Below are positions 23,788-33,060 of a stretch of 64,000 nucleotides of DNA, piece after piece. Source of the stretch: Bacilliculturomica massiliensis (GTDB taxonomy: Bacteria; Bacillota; Clostridia; Peptostreptococcales; Anaerovoracaceae); the NCBI RefSeq assembly GCF_900605495.1, contig NZ_LR027603.1, positions 993,997-1,057,996 of the forward strand, written 5' to 3'. The notes under the pieces were generated by a model, which saw nothing but the letters and a program-made list of their open reading frames with translations, did no database searches and had not been told where the DNA came from. Numbering within the stretch: position 1 is the first letter of the stretch; every line of letters starts with the position of its first letter. The position numbers and the translations under genes are program-made.

Positions 23788-26328
23788 TTAGAGGTCGTTC
23801 TGGCTTCCGTTGTCGGAAGCGGAGTCGGAACCGGCGCTCTCTTTGTTGTCGGAAGCGGAGTCAGAACCGGCGCTTTCCTTGTTGTCGGAAGCGGAGTCGG
23901 AACCGGCGCTCTCTTTGTTGTCGGAAGCGGAGTCAGAACCGGCGCTTTCCTTGTTGTCGGAAGCGGAGTCGGAACCAGTGCTTTCCTTGTTGTCGGAAGC
24001 GGAGTCGGAACCGGCGCTTTCCTTGTTGTCGGAAGCGGAGTCGGAACCGGTGCTTTCCTTGTTGTCGGAAGCGGAGTCGGAATCTGCGCTTTCTTTGTTG
24101 TCGGAAGCGGAGTCGGAATCTGCGCTTTCCTTGTTGTCGGAAGCGGAGTCGGAACCGGGCTGACCCTGGTCCGTATCCGTATCGCCGATGCCGGTATCTG
24201 TGTTTTTGTCTGCCTGATCATCTGCTTCGTCGTCTGCTTCATCGTCCCCGTCCGGAAGGACGGGAACCACAGCTGCAGGGTCTTCCTCTCCGTCGTCTTC
24301 TTTGATAGCCGGTTCTTCGGTGATCTCGGGCAGCGGCGCAGGTGCCGCTTCTTCATTGATCAGAGGAAGTTCTTCGATCAGATCCATCAGATTGATGTTG
24401 AAGAACTCTTCGGGCGAGAAGGCGCCGGTCTCAAAACTTGCGATGTCCATGATCAGGTAATCTTTTTCGTCTACGATCTCGGATGTTACAAAGAGCCATC
24501 CGCTTTCAAAGGCCACGGGGTTTTCGCTGTTCCAGCGAACCACGGAAGACAGTACATTCAGGACTGGATCAGAGGTCTCGGTGGAGAAGTAGATCGTCCA
24601 TTCGTCATTGTTTCTGTCGATGCACCAGGTCATCTCGGTGTCCTCGTCCAGCCAGAAGTAATCCGTCAGTTCCTTTGTGATAGGAACTCCAAAGTTTTTG
24701 CCGTTGGAGTTGAGCGCCGCGACTTTCCGGTTGGAGAAGTATGAAGCGGCTTTGCCGTTGTCTGCGGTTGCCCGCTCGTAGAGGAACCGGATCGCGTTCT
24801 TTGCGTTAAAATCAGTGTGAATGCCGAAGCTGCCGGAGTCGATGATCAGATATCTGCTGCCTTCCTTAGTCTCGGATACGGCATAGGCGCGTCCTTCCTC
24901 AAACGTGTCGGAACCGCTGTCCCAGCGGGTGACGGACTGCAGGGCGCTTCCCTCGTTCGGGTCCTCCGCCGCGAAGAAGATCGTCCAGCTGTCTCCGCTG
25001 CGGTCGATGCGCCAGATCATTTCCTCGTCGTCTGCCAGACCAAAATGTTCGATCAATTCTTCCGTCACATATTCGCCGAAGTTTTTGCCATTGGAGTTCA
25101 GGCTGTCATTGTCTCTTGTGGAGAAGTAAACGGCGGCTTTGCCATCATCCTCTGCGGTCGCCCGCTGGTAGAGGAAACGGATGGCGGATTCCACGCTGAA
25201 TTTCGGGTAAAGGGGCTTCGGAACGCCCAGCGGCCACCATGTGTCGGTATCCGCCACGGCTGCAGCGATCTCTTCCACGGTTTTTGCCTGATTGTACAGG
25301 GCGGCCAGTGCAGCGCTCTGCTGTACGCCGCCGGCGTTTGTGATCTGATATTCGTACCATACTCCGTCGATATAGCGCAGACGGGAGGCCCAGTCTTTTT
25401 CGCGGGCCGAATCCGTAGCGTATAAGAGGGGAGTCACATGATCGTTGATATTTTTAAAATAAAGGTGGATGTACAGCGTTTTGCCTTTTACCAGCGGTCC
25501 CTGGTCGACGATCTCCTGTTCCAGCGTGAACAGTCCGTTGTTCAGATCGAAGTCGGGGAACAGTTCGAACGCAGCGCCGGGGATCAGATGGAGAAAGTTG
25601 TCGTTGCTCATGTTATTGTTGGTAATGCCCAGAAATGCCTTGCGCTCCTCAGGAGTGGTCAGCTCATTGAAGCGATCGGCGATGAGAGTGGCCACAGCCA
25701 TGGCCCGTTCCGTATTGTTGTTGTAGATCACTTCAGGATCGGAGGGATCAGACGGATCGGACGGATCTGCGGGATCGGACGGATCTGCAGGGGGCTGGGG
25801 ATCCCCCGGCTGTCCGGGGTCTCCCGATCCCGGAGCATTGCCGGAACCGCCGCCGTTGCCGCCGCTGGGTCTGCTCTCGTTTCCGGGAGCGGAGGGCCGC
25901 ACAGGGGAAGAAGGGAGAGTCTCGCCGTCTTCGCCGGGCATGGCGCCTCCGGGCAGAAGCTCGTCGTCGATAATGAATTCCTCCGCTTCAGTCTCATCGG
26001 TAGCGGCCGGAGCCGTGCTGCCGGTGAGGACCGGCTCTGCGGTGCGCTGCGCGCCGGTATATCCCGTGCGGGAGACCACTGCCGCTGTCGTGGGAACAGA
26101 GGTGTAGTCCGCCGCCTGCTGAGGATCGTCCGCGGTCTTCGATTCTGCTCCGCTTTGCGCCTGTTCGGAACGCTGGCCGACGGAAGCGCCGTCCCGTCCG
26201 GATACGGTCTGGGTCCCGGTAGGACGCATTCCAAAGTAAGCGCCGAAAAGCAAGAGGAGCAGCAGCACCGCGATGATGCTGTTTCTTTTTTTATTGTCTG
26301 ATTGAGCTGTCGTATCTTTCTTCATCAT
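23788..26328 (-). CDS. membrane-anchored surface protein with tandem 130-aa modules and a 12-aa repeat tail
   Basis: About 846 residues from the ATG at 26328 (SD GAGGCAGG 8 bases before; an in-frame ATG at 26349 is an alternative). One N-terminal membrane segment (AVLLLLLLFGAYF), then a low-complexity Ser/Pro/Gly stalk ending in DPSDP repeats, a unique region beginning VIYNNNTERAM, and two homologous modules about 130 residues apart (SAIRFLYQRATA and NAIRFLYERATA) that each contain ALNSNGKNFG-like, WRIDR/WCIDR and DSGSF/DIASF elements. The C-terminus has ten SDSASDN units, most of 12 residues (36 bp). Not recognised as a known family; exported topology is inferred. No SLH or sortase motif seen. 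Confidence 0.85.
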   Translation of the reverse strand: MMKKDTTAQSDNKKRNSIIAVLLLLLLFGAYFGMRPTGTQTVSGRDGASVGQRSEQAQSGAESKTADDPQQAADYTSVPTTAAVVSRTGYTGAQRTAEPVLTGSTAPAATDETEAEEFIIDDELLPGGAMPGEDGETLPSSPVRPSAPGNESRPSGGNGGGSGNAPGSGDPGQPGDPQPPADPSDPADPSDPSDPSDPEVIYNNNTERAMAVATLIADRFNELTTPEERKAFLGITNNNMSNDNFLHLIPGAAFELFPDFDLNNGLFTLEQEIVDQGPLVKGKTLYIHLYFKNINDHVTPLLYATDSAREKDWASRLRYIDGVWYEYQITNAGGVQQSAALAALYNQAKTVEEIAAAVADTDTWWPLGVPKPLYPKFSVESAIRFLYQRATAEDDGKAAVYFSTRDNDSLNSNGKNFGEYVTEELIEHFGLADDEEMIWRIDRSGDSWTIFFAAEDPNEGSALQSVTRWDSGSDTFEEGRAYAVSETKEGSRYLIIDSGSFGIHTDFNAKNAIRFLYERATADNGKAASYFSNRKVAALNSNGKNFGVPITKELTDYFWLDEDTEMTWCIDRNNDEWTIYFSTETSDPVLNVLSSVVRWNSENPVAFESGWLFVTSEIVDEKDYLIMDIASFETGAFSPEEFFNINLMDLIEELPLINEEAAPAPLPEITEEPAIKEDDGEEDPAAVVPVLPDGDDEADDEADDQADKNTDTGIGDTDTDQGQPGSDSASDNKESADSDSASDNKESADSDSASDNKESTGSDSASDNKESAGSDSASDNKESTGSDSASDNKESAGSDSASDNKESAGSDSASDNKESAGSDSASDNKESAGSDSASDNGSQNDL
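23805..24165 (-). repeat. ten-copy 36-bp coding tandem repeat
   Basis: Ten SDSASDN-encoding units, spaced 36 bp, with a few synonymous and A/T/D substitutions (KESAG, KESTG, KESAD). Near-identity of units implies recent expansion or gene conversion. The repeat leaves the opposite strand open in all frames, a composition effect. Confidence 0.95.
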
Positions 26329-26448
26329 ATCCATTACCTGCCTCACCATTTAATTGCTCTTTATGTATTCAATTTATCATCCGTCAGTTAGAAACCGGTC
26401 ACAGATAAGAGAAAACAAAATAATATTTTGTGACTTTTGTTACCGAAC

Positions 26449-26538
26449 GGCGGTCCATTCTGTTACCGGGCGGGGTGGATGCGCCGCGTTGACAGAACCG
26501 CCCCAAAGCCGAGCCGCGGAAAAACGCGGCCAAAAAAT
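26449..26538. other. inverted repeats in the 290-base gap before polC
   Basis: GGCGGT(CCA)TTCTGT at 26449-26463 pairs with ACAGAACCGCC at 26492-26502; further on GCCGCG/CGCGGC flank GAAAAA. No T-tracts. No gene seen in the gap between the repeat protein and the polC promoter. Confidence 0.4.
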
Positions 26539-26560
26539 CGTACCTCTGAGTCCTGCCATA

Positions 26561-26569
26561 TGCTATAAT
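26561..26569 (+). promoter_or_regulatory. extended -10 promoter of polC
   Basis: TGCTATAAT (TATAAT at 26564-26569); no good -35. Predicted start of transcription near 26576, just inside the hairpin that follows. Confidence 0.65.
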
Positions 26570-26572
26570 AGA

Positions 26573-26621
26573 ACCGTCGGTTGGGGGAGACTTACGGAGT
26601 ATGTCTCCCCCAACCGACGGT
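26573..26621 (+). promoter_or_regulatory. perfect 19-bp hairpin at the 5' end of the polC transcript
   Basis: Arms 26573-26591 and 26603-26621 are perfect complements with an 11-nt loop. No T-run follows, so it is not a standard terminator. It ends 8 bases before the GGGAGGG Shine-Dalgarno. Confidence 0.9.
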
Positions 26622-26638
26622 ATTGTTATGGGAGGGAC

Positions 26639-26716
26639 TTGATTGAAGACATTATTGGAGAGTTGTATCAGCTGGAGCAGGATCGGCAAACACTCAAAGG
26701 AAAGCTATCGCTGTGA
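26639..26716 (+). CDS. possible 25-residue overlapping peptide at the polC start
   Basis: A TTG start at 26639 opens a 25-codon frame (IEDIIGELYQLEQDRQTLKG) overlapping the polC 5' end in another frame. Its composition looks more like the usual PolC N-terminus than the annotated frame does, so it may mark a frameshift, or an upstream peptide. The SD spacing is too short (2 bases). Confidence 0.2.
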   Translation: MIEDIIGELYQLEQDRQTLKGKLSL

Positions 26717-29700
26717 GATCTGCGGCGCTGTACTGAAGAAGGAGACTATGACCTTCGAGGTGGAAATACGGGTGAACTTTGTCGTTCCTTACTCCGATGT
26801 CATAAAAATGGAACAGGTTATGCGAAAAGAATTCCCGGAGATCGCAGGGATCGCCTTTCGCTTTCTCTACGAAGATGTGATCCTCAGCGAGGATGAGATC
26901 GTCGGCCATTACATAGAACACATGATCGCAGAGATCAACGGCGAGTACGCCCATCTCACGAAAACGATCTTTCCGGAGCAGTTTACCTTTAAAGAGGGCG
27001 TGCTGACCATAAAAGCGCTGGGAGCGGCGGCGGTCCGGCAGCTCAACGAGAAAACGGCGCGGCTGTTTTCCAGGCTGCTGGAACGGGATTTTGGCATTCA
27101 CGCTCAGGTGGTATTTGAGAACAATGTGGATACGTATCAGGAAAAAGCCAGAGAAAAGGCGCAGCTGGACGCTATCGAACTGGAAGCGGTGAAAAACGCC
27201 ATCCAATCGGCGGGAAGTCAGGCGGCGTCCCGTCCCGCAGCAGCGTCACAGCAGGGGGGAGCAGGCGCAAAAGGCGGAGGCAGTACCTGGGGCGGTGGAA
27301 ACGGCGGGGGATGGAAGAACGGCGGCAGCCGTCAGCCCAAGTACACGCCGGTGGCAGGAAACCGCATTATGGGAAAGCCCATCAGCGGCGAAGTGACAAA
27401 GATCAGGGATCTGGAGCGGGAAAGCGGCACCGTGGTGCTTGAGGGCACGGTATTCCGGCTGGAGGAACGGGAACTGCGCAACAGCAAGATCCTGGTGAGT
27501 CTTCTCATGACCGACAGGACCAGCTCGATCTGCGTCAAGATCTTTGCTGTGGCGGAAAAGGCGGCGGATATCAAGGAACACATCAAAGCGGGGACCGATG
27601 TGCGCGTTCGCGGCAATATTGAGTACGATACCTATGAAAATATGATCGTGCTCATGGGACGCGATCTGGAGAAGATACACAGAGAACCGAAAAAGGATAC
27701 GGCGGAAGAAAAGCGTGTGGAACTGCACTGCCATACAAAGATAAGCGCCATGGACGGCCTCATGGAGATCGAGGACGTGGTGAAGACGGCGGGGGCCTGG
27801 GGGCACCGGGCGCTGGCGATCACCGACCACGGCGTGGTCCAGGGCTTCCCCGAGGCGGCAAAAGCTCTGAAGAAGCATAAGCTGGATATGAAACTTATCT
27901 TCGGCGTCGAGGGTTATCTGATGGACGACAGCGACGCCAACGCCAATATGCCTGCGGGCCTTTTCACCGACGGGGAATACGTGGTCTTTGATCTTGAGAC
28001 CACGGGCCTGTCTCCGACCAAATGCGAGATCATCGAGATCGGCGCGGTGAAGGTGAAAAACAAAGAGGTAGTGGATGAGTACGCTACCTTCGTGAGACCG
28101 CTGGACGGACCGATCCCTGAAAAGATCACGGAGCTCACGGGGATCGACAATTCCATGGTGGCCGGCGCGCCTGCCATGGACGACATCTTCGAGGATTTTA
28201 TGGACTTTATCGGAGATCTTCCGCTGGTAGCCCACAACGCGGATTTCGATACGGGCTTCATCCGGGTAGCCTGCGGTAAGAGGGGACGAAAGCTGGAAAA
28301 TCCCAAGGTAGATACGCTCTACATGGCGAGAACGCTGCTGCCGGAACTGAAGCGCCACAAGCTGAATATCGTGGCGGACGCTCTGGGCGTTTCACTGGAG
28401 AACCATCACCGGGCCGTGGACGACGCCCGATGCGCCGCGGACATCATGGTAAAGCTTTTTGAAAAGATGGAAGAAGCGGGGGTCACGGAACTTTCCAAAA
28501 TCGAAAAAGTGAACGGAAAGGACGCCGGTTCCATCGATTATAAAAGCAAGGAAACAAATCATATTATCCTGCTGGCACAGAATCAGGTGGGCATGAAAAA
28601 TCTGTACCGGCTGGTCACCATGTCGCATCTGGACTATTTCTATAAAAAGCCGAGGATCCCCAAGTCTGTTCTGGAGGAATACAGGGAAGGCATCATCATC
28701 GGATCCGCCTGCGAGGCGGGGCAGGTATACCGGGCGCTTCTGGATAAGAAGACGCCGGGCGAACTGGAAGAGATCCTGAAGCTGTACGATTATCTGGAGA
28801 TCCAGCCTCTGTGCAATAACCGCTTTCTCATCGACAAAGGCAAGGTGTCCGACGAGGAAGAACTGAAGCAGCTGAATCGGGAGATCATCGCGCTGGGAGA
28901 AAAATACGGCAAGCCGGTGGTGGCCACCTGCGACGCTCACTATCTGGATCAGGAAGACGCCCTGTACAGGAAGATCCTCATGGCGGGAATGGGCTTCAAG
29001 GACGCCGAGGACAGCGGAGACGGGCTTTATTTCCGCACCACTGACGAGATGTTGGCCGAATTCGCCTATCTGGGTGAAGAGACGGCGCGGAGAGTAGTGG
29101 TCGAGGCTCCGAATTTTATCGCAGACTGTATCGAGGACGTGTTCCCCGTGCCGGGAGGCAAGTTTCCGCCTAAGATCGACGGTGCGGAGGACCGGCTGAG
29201 AAACCGCTGTATGGAGACCGCCGCCGCCATCTACGGCACGCCGCTGCCTGAGATCGTCTCTGAACGTCTGGAAAAGGAACTGAATTCCATCATCGGAAAC
29301 GGATACGCGGTCATGTACGTATCGGCGGAACTTCTGGTGCAAAAATCGTTGTCCGACGGTTATCTGGTAGGTTCCCGGGGATCGGTAGGATCTTCCTTTG
29401 CCGCTACCATGGGAGGGATAACGGAGGTAAATCCTCTGCCGCCCCACTATATATGTAAGAATCCGGACTGCAAATACCATGAGTTCATGGACGAGAGGGA
29501 CGGAAGATACGACTGCGGCGTGGACATGCCGGATAAGATCTGTCCCAACTGCGGGCAGCCGCTGAAGAAGGACGGCTATCTGATCCCCTTTGAGACATTT
29601 CTGGGGTTTGAGGGCGACAAAGAGCCTGATATCGACCTCAACTTCGCCGGGGAGTACCAGCCGAGAGCGCACAAGTTCGTAGAAGAGATATTCGGCGCTG

Positions 29701-31046
29701 AAAACGTGTACCGGGCAGGGACCATCGGCACGGTGGCCACCAAGACGGCCTATGGATTCGTGCTGAAATATTACGAGGAAAGAGGCCAGAACGTCAACAA
29801 ATGGGAAAAGGAGAGGCTGGCGGAGGGCTGCACCGGGGTGCGACGCACCACAGGCCAGCATCCCGGCGGCATCATCATCGTGCCCAGAGGCCACACCATT
29901 TACGAGTTCTGTCCGGTACAGCACCCGGCCAACGACATGACCACGGATATCGTGACTACTCATTACGATTATCACAGCATCGACCAGAACCTGCTGAAAC
30001 TGGACATACTGGGCCACGACGTTCCGTCCATGATCCGTCAGATCCAGGATATTACGGGAAAAGACCCCATGGAAGTGCCTCTGGATGACCAGAAGACCAT
30101 GGGTATCTTCAACGGGATAGACGGACTGGACATTAAAATACCTGATTACAAATTTGTGCACGGCACTTATGGCATCCCTGAGTTTGGAACGAAATTCACG
30201 AGACAGATGCTGGACGACATCGGGCCGAAGCGTTTCGCCGATCTGGTTCGCATCTCCGGCTTTTCCCATGGAACGGACGTGTGGATCAATAACGCCCAGG
30301 AGTTCATCCGTGAGAAAAAGGCCACGATCAAGGAAGCCATCTCCACCCGGGACGACATCATGAACTACCTGATCCAGAAGGGGGTTCCCAAGAAGACCTC
30401 GTTCAAGATCATGGAGTGCGTCCGTAAGGGAAAGGGACTGACGGAAGATCAGGAGCAGGTAATGAAGGAAAACGACGTGCCGGAATGGTATATCGAATCC
30501 TGTAAGCGGATCAAGTACATGTTCCCCCGGGCCCATGCGGTGGCCTACGTCATGATGTCCTTCCGTATCGCATATTACAAAGTGTATTATCCCACGGCAT
30601 TTTACGCGGTGTTCTTTACGACCAAGATCGCCGATTTCAACGCCGACGTGATCCTGGCCGGCATACCGGCCATCCTGGCCCGCATGCAGGAGATCGAAGA
30701 TAAGGGACGAGAAGCTACCAAAAAGGAAGAAGACGAAGTGGTGGTCCTGGAAGTGGCCTACGAGATGTACGCCAGAGGCTACGAGTTTTTGCCGGCTCGT
30801 CTTGGCATATCCGACGCCGTTAAGTTCGACGTGAAGGACGGCAAGGTGCTGCTTCCTTATCTGGCGCTGGAGGGCGTGGGAGAAAGCGCGGCCAGAAAGC
30901 TTGCGGAGGAAGAACGGAAGGGAGAATTTTTCTCCATCGACGACGCGAAAAACCGGGCAAAGCTGAACAAGACCGCGGTGGAAGCCCTGAGGAATCACGG
31001 TGTATTCCAGGGACTGCCGGAATCGGATCAGCTGAGCTTCTTCTAA
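26643..31046 (+). CDS. polC: DNA polymerase III alpha subunit, PolC type
   Basis: 1467 residues if started at TTG 26643 (SD GGGAGGG 6 bases upstream). Order: N-terminal domain, Ala/Gly-rich linker near residue 200, OB-fold (about 240-340), PHP domain start HCHTKISAMDG near residue 360, inserted DEDDh proofreading exonuclease (VFDLETTG near 450, HNADFD near 530), PHP remainder, polymerase palm/fingers with PDIDLNF and GTIGTVATKTAYG, C-terminal helix-hairpin region. Replicative polymerase of low-GC Gram-positives. The first about 30 residues look unlike family members; ATG at 26749 is another possible start. Confidence 0.96.
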   Translation: MKTLLESCISWSRIGKHSKESYRCEICGAVLKKETMTFEVEIRVNFVVPYSDVIKMEQVMRKEFPEIAGIAFRFLYEDVILSEDEIVGHYIEHMIAEINGEYAHLTKTIFPEQFTFKEGVLTIKALGAAAVRQLNEKTARLFSRLLERDFGIHAQVVFENNVDTYQEKAREKAQLDAIELEAVKNAIQSAGSQAASRPAAASQQGGAGAKGGGSTWGGGNGGGWKNGGSRQPKYTPVAGNRIMGKPISGEVTKIRDLERESGTVVLEGTVFRLEERELRNSKILVSLLMTDRTSSICVKIFAVAEKAADIKEHIKAGTDVRVRGNIEYDTYENMIVLMGRDLEKIHREPKKDTAEEKRVELHCHTKISAMDGLMEIEDVVKTAGAWGHRALAITDHGVVQGFPEAAKALKKHKLDMKLIFGVEGYLMDDSDANANMPAGLFTDGEYVVFDLETTGLSPTKCEIIEIGAVKVKNKEVVDEYATFVRPLDGPIPEKITELTGIDNSMVAGAPAMDDIFEDFMDFIGDLPLVAHNADFDTGFIRVACGKRGRKLENPKVDTLYMARTLLPELKRHKLNIVADALGVSLENHHRAVDDARCAADIMVKLFEKMEEAGVTELSKIEKVNGKDAGSIDYKSKETNHIILLAQNQVGMKNLYRLVTMSHLDYFYKKPRIPKSVLEEYREGIIIGSACEAGQVYRALLDKKTPGELEEILKLYDYLEIQPLCNNRFLIDKGKVSDEEELKQLNREIIALGEKYGKPVVATCDAHYLDQEDALYRKILMAGMGFKDAEDSGDGLYFRTTDEMLAEFAYLGEETARRVVVEAPNFIADCIEDVFPVPGGKFPPKIDGAEDRLRNRCMETAAAIYGTPLPEIVSERLEKELNSIIGNGYAVMYVSAELLVQKSLSDGYLVGSRGSVGSSFAATMGGITEVNPLPPHYICKNPDCKYHEFMDERDGRYDCGVDMPDKICPNCGQPLKKDGYLIPFETFLGFEGDKEPDIDLNFAGEYQPRAHKFVEEIFGAENVYRAGTIGTVATKTAYGFVLKYYEERGQNVNKWEKERLAEGCTGVRRTTGQHPGGIIIVPRGHTIYEFCPVQHPANDMTTDIVTTHYDYHSIDQNLLKLDILGHDVPSMIRQIQDITGKDPMEVPLDDQKTMGIFNGIDGLDIKIPDYKFVHGTYGIPEFGTKFTRQMLDDIGPKRFADLVRISGFSHGTDVWINNAQEFIREKKATIKEAISTRDDIMNYLIQKGVPKKTSFKIMECVRKGKGLTEDQEQVMKENDVPEWYIESCKRIKYMFPRAHAVAYVMMSFRIAYYKVYYPTAFYAVFFTTKIADFNADVILAGIPAILARMQEIEDKGREATKKEEDEVVVLEVAYEMYARGYEFLPARLGISDAVKFDVKDGKVLLPYLALEGVGESAARKLAEEERKGEFFSIDDAKNRAKLNKTAVEALRNHGVFQGLPESDQLSFF

Positions 31047-31193
31047 AAGCCGGACTTCCTCATCCTGTCTCCATTTATCCTCAGTATTTTACCGATGAGT
31101 TGTTTCGGAGCCCCGTCATCCCTGCCGCATGATGAGAAAAAGAGCGGAAATGGCAAAAAACAGAGGTTTCAGCCAATTTATTTTTAAAATTTC

Positions 31194-31223
31194 TTGCTAT
31201 CAGAAGGAAATCTGTGGTATACT
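31194..31223 (+). promoter_or_regulatory. promoter of the rimP-nusA-infB operon
   Basis: TTGCTA (31194-31199), 18-bp spacer, TATACT (31218-31223) preceded by TGG. Confidence 0.7.
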
Positions 31224-31258
31224 ATACGCGTACGTAACGCAGTAGATATTTCTTAGTA

Positions 31259-31282
31259 AAAGAGTGGGCAATCCCACTCTTT
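31259..31282 (+). promoter_or_regulatory. conserved-type hairpin in the rimP/nusA operon leader
   Basis: Perfect 10-bp stem AAAGAGTGGG / CCCACTCTTT with a 4-nt loop, then CGTTTTG. Such an element before rimP is widespread in Bacillota and may attenuate transcription under NusA control. Confidence 0.75.
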
Positions 31283-31317
31283 CGTTTTGTATGGATTTGC
31301 AGGGAGTGGATACGTGA

Positions 31318-31797
31318 ATGGCAAAGAAAAAGATCGCGGAAATCGTTTCGGAGGTGCTGTCGCCGTTTCTTAATGAGAACGGTTACGAGCTTTTCAATGT
31401 GGAGTTTCTCAAGGAAGGCAGAGACTGGTTTCTGAGAGTGTACATCGAAAAGACGGAGAATGGTGAATACGTCTCTGTGGGCACGGACGACTGCGAGGCC
31501 GTGAGTCGATTTCTCAGCGCTGAGCTGGATCGGTTGGACCCGATCGAACAGAACTACTATCTCGAAGTATCTTCGCCGGGAATGGACCGGCCGCTGCTCA
31601 GAGAAAAGGATTTTATCCGCTTTGGCGGCGAGATCGTGGATGTCAGCCTTTACAAGGCGCTCGACGGCAGAAAAACGCTTTCCGGGACCCTGGTCGGCCG
31701 CGCCGGCGGGTGCATTATCATAAAAGATGAAAAAGGAAACGAAGTAAAAATACCCGAAGAGCAGGTTTCCAAGACGAGACTTGCGGTGGTTTTCTAA
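31318..31797 (+). CDS. rimP: ribosome maturation factor
   Basis: 159 residues: N-terminal alpha/beta domain (GYELFNVEFLKEGRDWFLRV) followed by the SH3-like C-terminal half with SSPGMDRPL. Needed for 30S subunit maturation. First gene of the nusA-infB operon; nusA follows after 29 bases. Confidence 0.96.
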   Translation: MAKKKIAEIVSEVLSPFLNENGYELFNVEFLKEGRDWFLRVYIEKTENGEYVSVGTDDCEAVSRFLSAELDRLDPIEQNYYLEVSSPGMDRPLLREKDFIRFGGEIVDVSLYKALDGRKTLSGTLVGRAGGCIIIKDEKGNEVKIPEEQVSKTRLAVVF

Positions 31798-31826
31798 GCG
31801 ATATTCGAAGGAGGAGAGAATCAAAG

Positions 31827-33044
31827 ATGAACAGGGAATTTATCAAGGCGGTAGAAGATCTGGAAAAGGAAAAATCCATTTCCAAAGATCTTCTGATCGA
31901 CGCCATTGAATCTGCGCTGGTGTCCGCATATAAGAAGAATTACGGAACGTCGCAGAATGTTCGCGTCAATATCGACAGAGATACAGGCGATATCGACGTG
32001 TTTATGCGCAAGGATGTGGTGGATGAGGTCTACGATCCCTTTGTGGAAGTGGATATAGAAGAAGCCAAAGAGATCGACCCGGCCTACGAGGTGGGGGATA
32101 TTCTTGAGTATCAGGTGACTCCCCGGGATTTCGGGCGGATCGCGGCGCAGACTGCCAAGCAGGTAGTCGTACAGCGGATCCGCGAAGCGGAACGGGGCAT
32201 GATCTACGATGATTACATCAACCGCCAGGGAGAGATCATTACAGGTGTGATCTCCAGGATCAGCAACGACACGATCTTCATCAATATGGGCCGGGCGGAG
32301 GGAATTCTGGCCGCCACGGAACAGGTGAGGGGCGAAGTGTACGAGATGAACGAGCGGCTGAAAGTCTACATCATGGATGTAAAAAAGACCACAAAGGGTC
32401 CTCAGGTATATCTCTCAAGATCTCATCCCGGGCTGGTAAAACGCCTGTTTGAACTGGAGGTCCCGGAGATCCAGGAAGGCGTGGTAGAGATCAAGAGCAT
32501 TTCCAGAGAAGCGGGCTCAAGGACGAAGATGGCGGTCTACACAGCTGACGAAAATGTGGATCCCGTAGGCGCCTGCGTGGGCAACCGGGGATCCCGGGTC
32601 CAGGCGGTGGTGGATGAACTGTTCGGAGAGAAGATCGACATCATCAATTGGAGCGAGGACCCCGCCAAGCTGATCAACAGCGCGCTGTCCCCGGCCAAGG
32701 TGGAGCAGGTCATCATCGGAGGAGAGGAAAAATCCGCTACGGTAGTGGTGCCTGACTACCAGCTGTCGCTGGCCATCGGAAAAGAAGGGCAGAATGTCCG
32801 TCTTGCGGCTAAGCTCTGCGGTTGGAAGATCGATATCAAGAGCCATACTCAGTATGTCCCCACGGCGGAGGACGATGCCGGACTTACCGGGGACGTTTTC
32901 GAGGAAGAAGCTGTCGCAGATCATGAAAGCCCGGCGGATACTTTCGCTGACACAGAGACGGAGGAGAACGCTTTCGCGCAGGACGGGGAAGAAGATCTCG
33001 GCTTTACCGTAGTGGAAGAGGAAGACGGCTCCGGGGAAGCGTAA
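31827..33044 (+). CDS. nusA: transcription termination/antitermination factor NusA
   Basis: 405 residues: N-terminal RNAP-binding domain (1-125), S1 domain (about 130-200, GEIITGVISRISNDTIFINMG), then KH1 and KH2 (GACVGNRGSRVQ and AIGKEGQNVRLAAKL). Beyond about residue 345 there is an acidic tail rich in Glu/Asp that is not typical of Bacillus NusA, which ends near residue 370. Modulates pausing and termination. SD AAGGAGG. Confidence 0.97.
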   Translation: MNREFIKAVEDLEKEKSISKDLLIDAIESALVSAYKKNYGTSQNVRVNIDRDTGDIDVFMRKDVVDEVYDPFVEVDIEEAKEIDPAYEVGDILEYQVTPRDFGRIAAQTAKQVVVQRIREAERGMIYDDYINRQGEIITGVISRISNDTIFINMGRAEGILAATEQVRGEVYEMNERLKVYIMDVKKTTKGPQVYLSRSHPGLVKRLFELEVPEIQEGVVEIKSISREAGSRTKMAVYTADENVDPVGACVGNRGSRVQAVVDELFGEKIDIINWSEDPAKLINSALSPAKVEQVIIGGEEKSATVVVPDYQLSLAIGKEGQNVRLAAKLCGWKIDIKSHTQYVPTAEDDAGLTGDVFEEEAVADHESPADTFADTETEENAFAQDGEEDLGFTVVEEEDGSGEA

Positions 33045-33060
33045 GTAAGGAGGCGCCGTC

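Noticed and set aside
23719-24744. Long plus-strand ORF rich in VVGSGVG repeats
   Set aside because: It is the antisense of the 36-bp coding repeat of the minus-strand surface gene; all frames are open because of repeat composition, and there is no SD.
28392-30998. 868-codon minus-strand ORF across polC
   Set aside because: Antisense shadow of polC, produced by GC-rich codon bias; no SD and no family match.
31259-31282. Hairpin before rimP as a normal terminator
   Set aside because: It comes directly after the promoter, with only a short interrupted T-tract, so a leader/attenuator element fits better.
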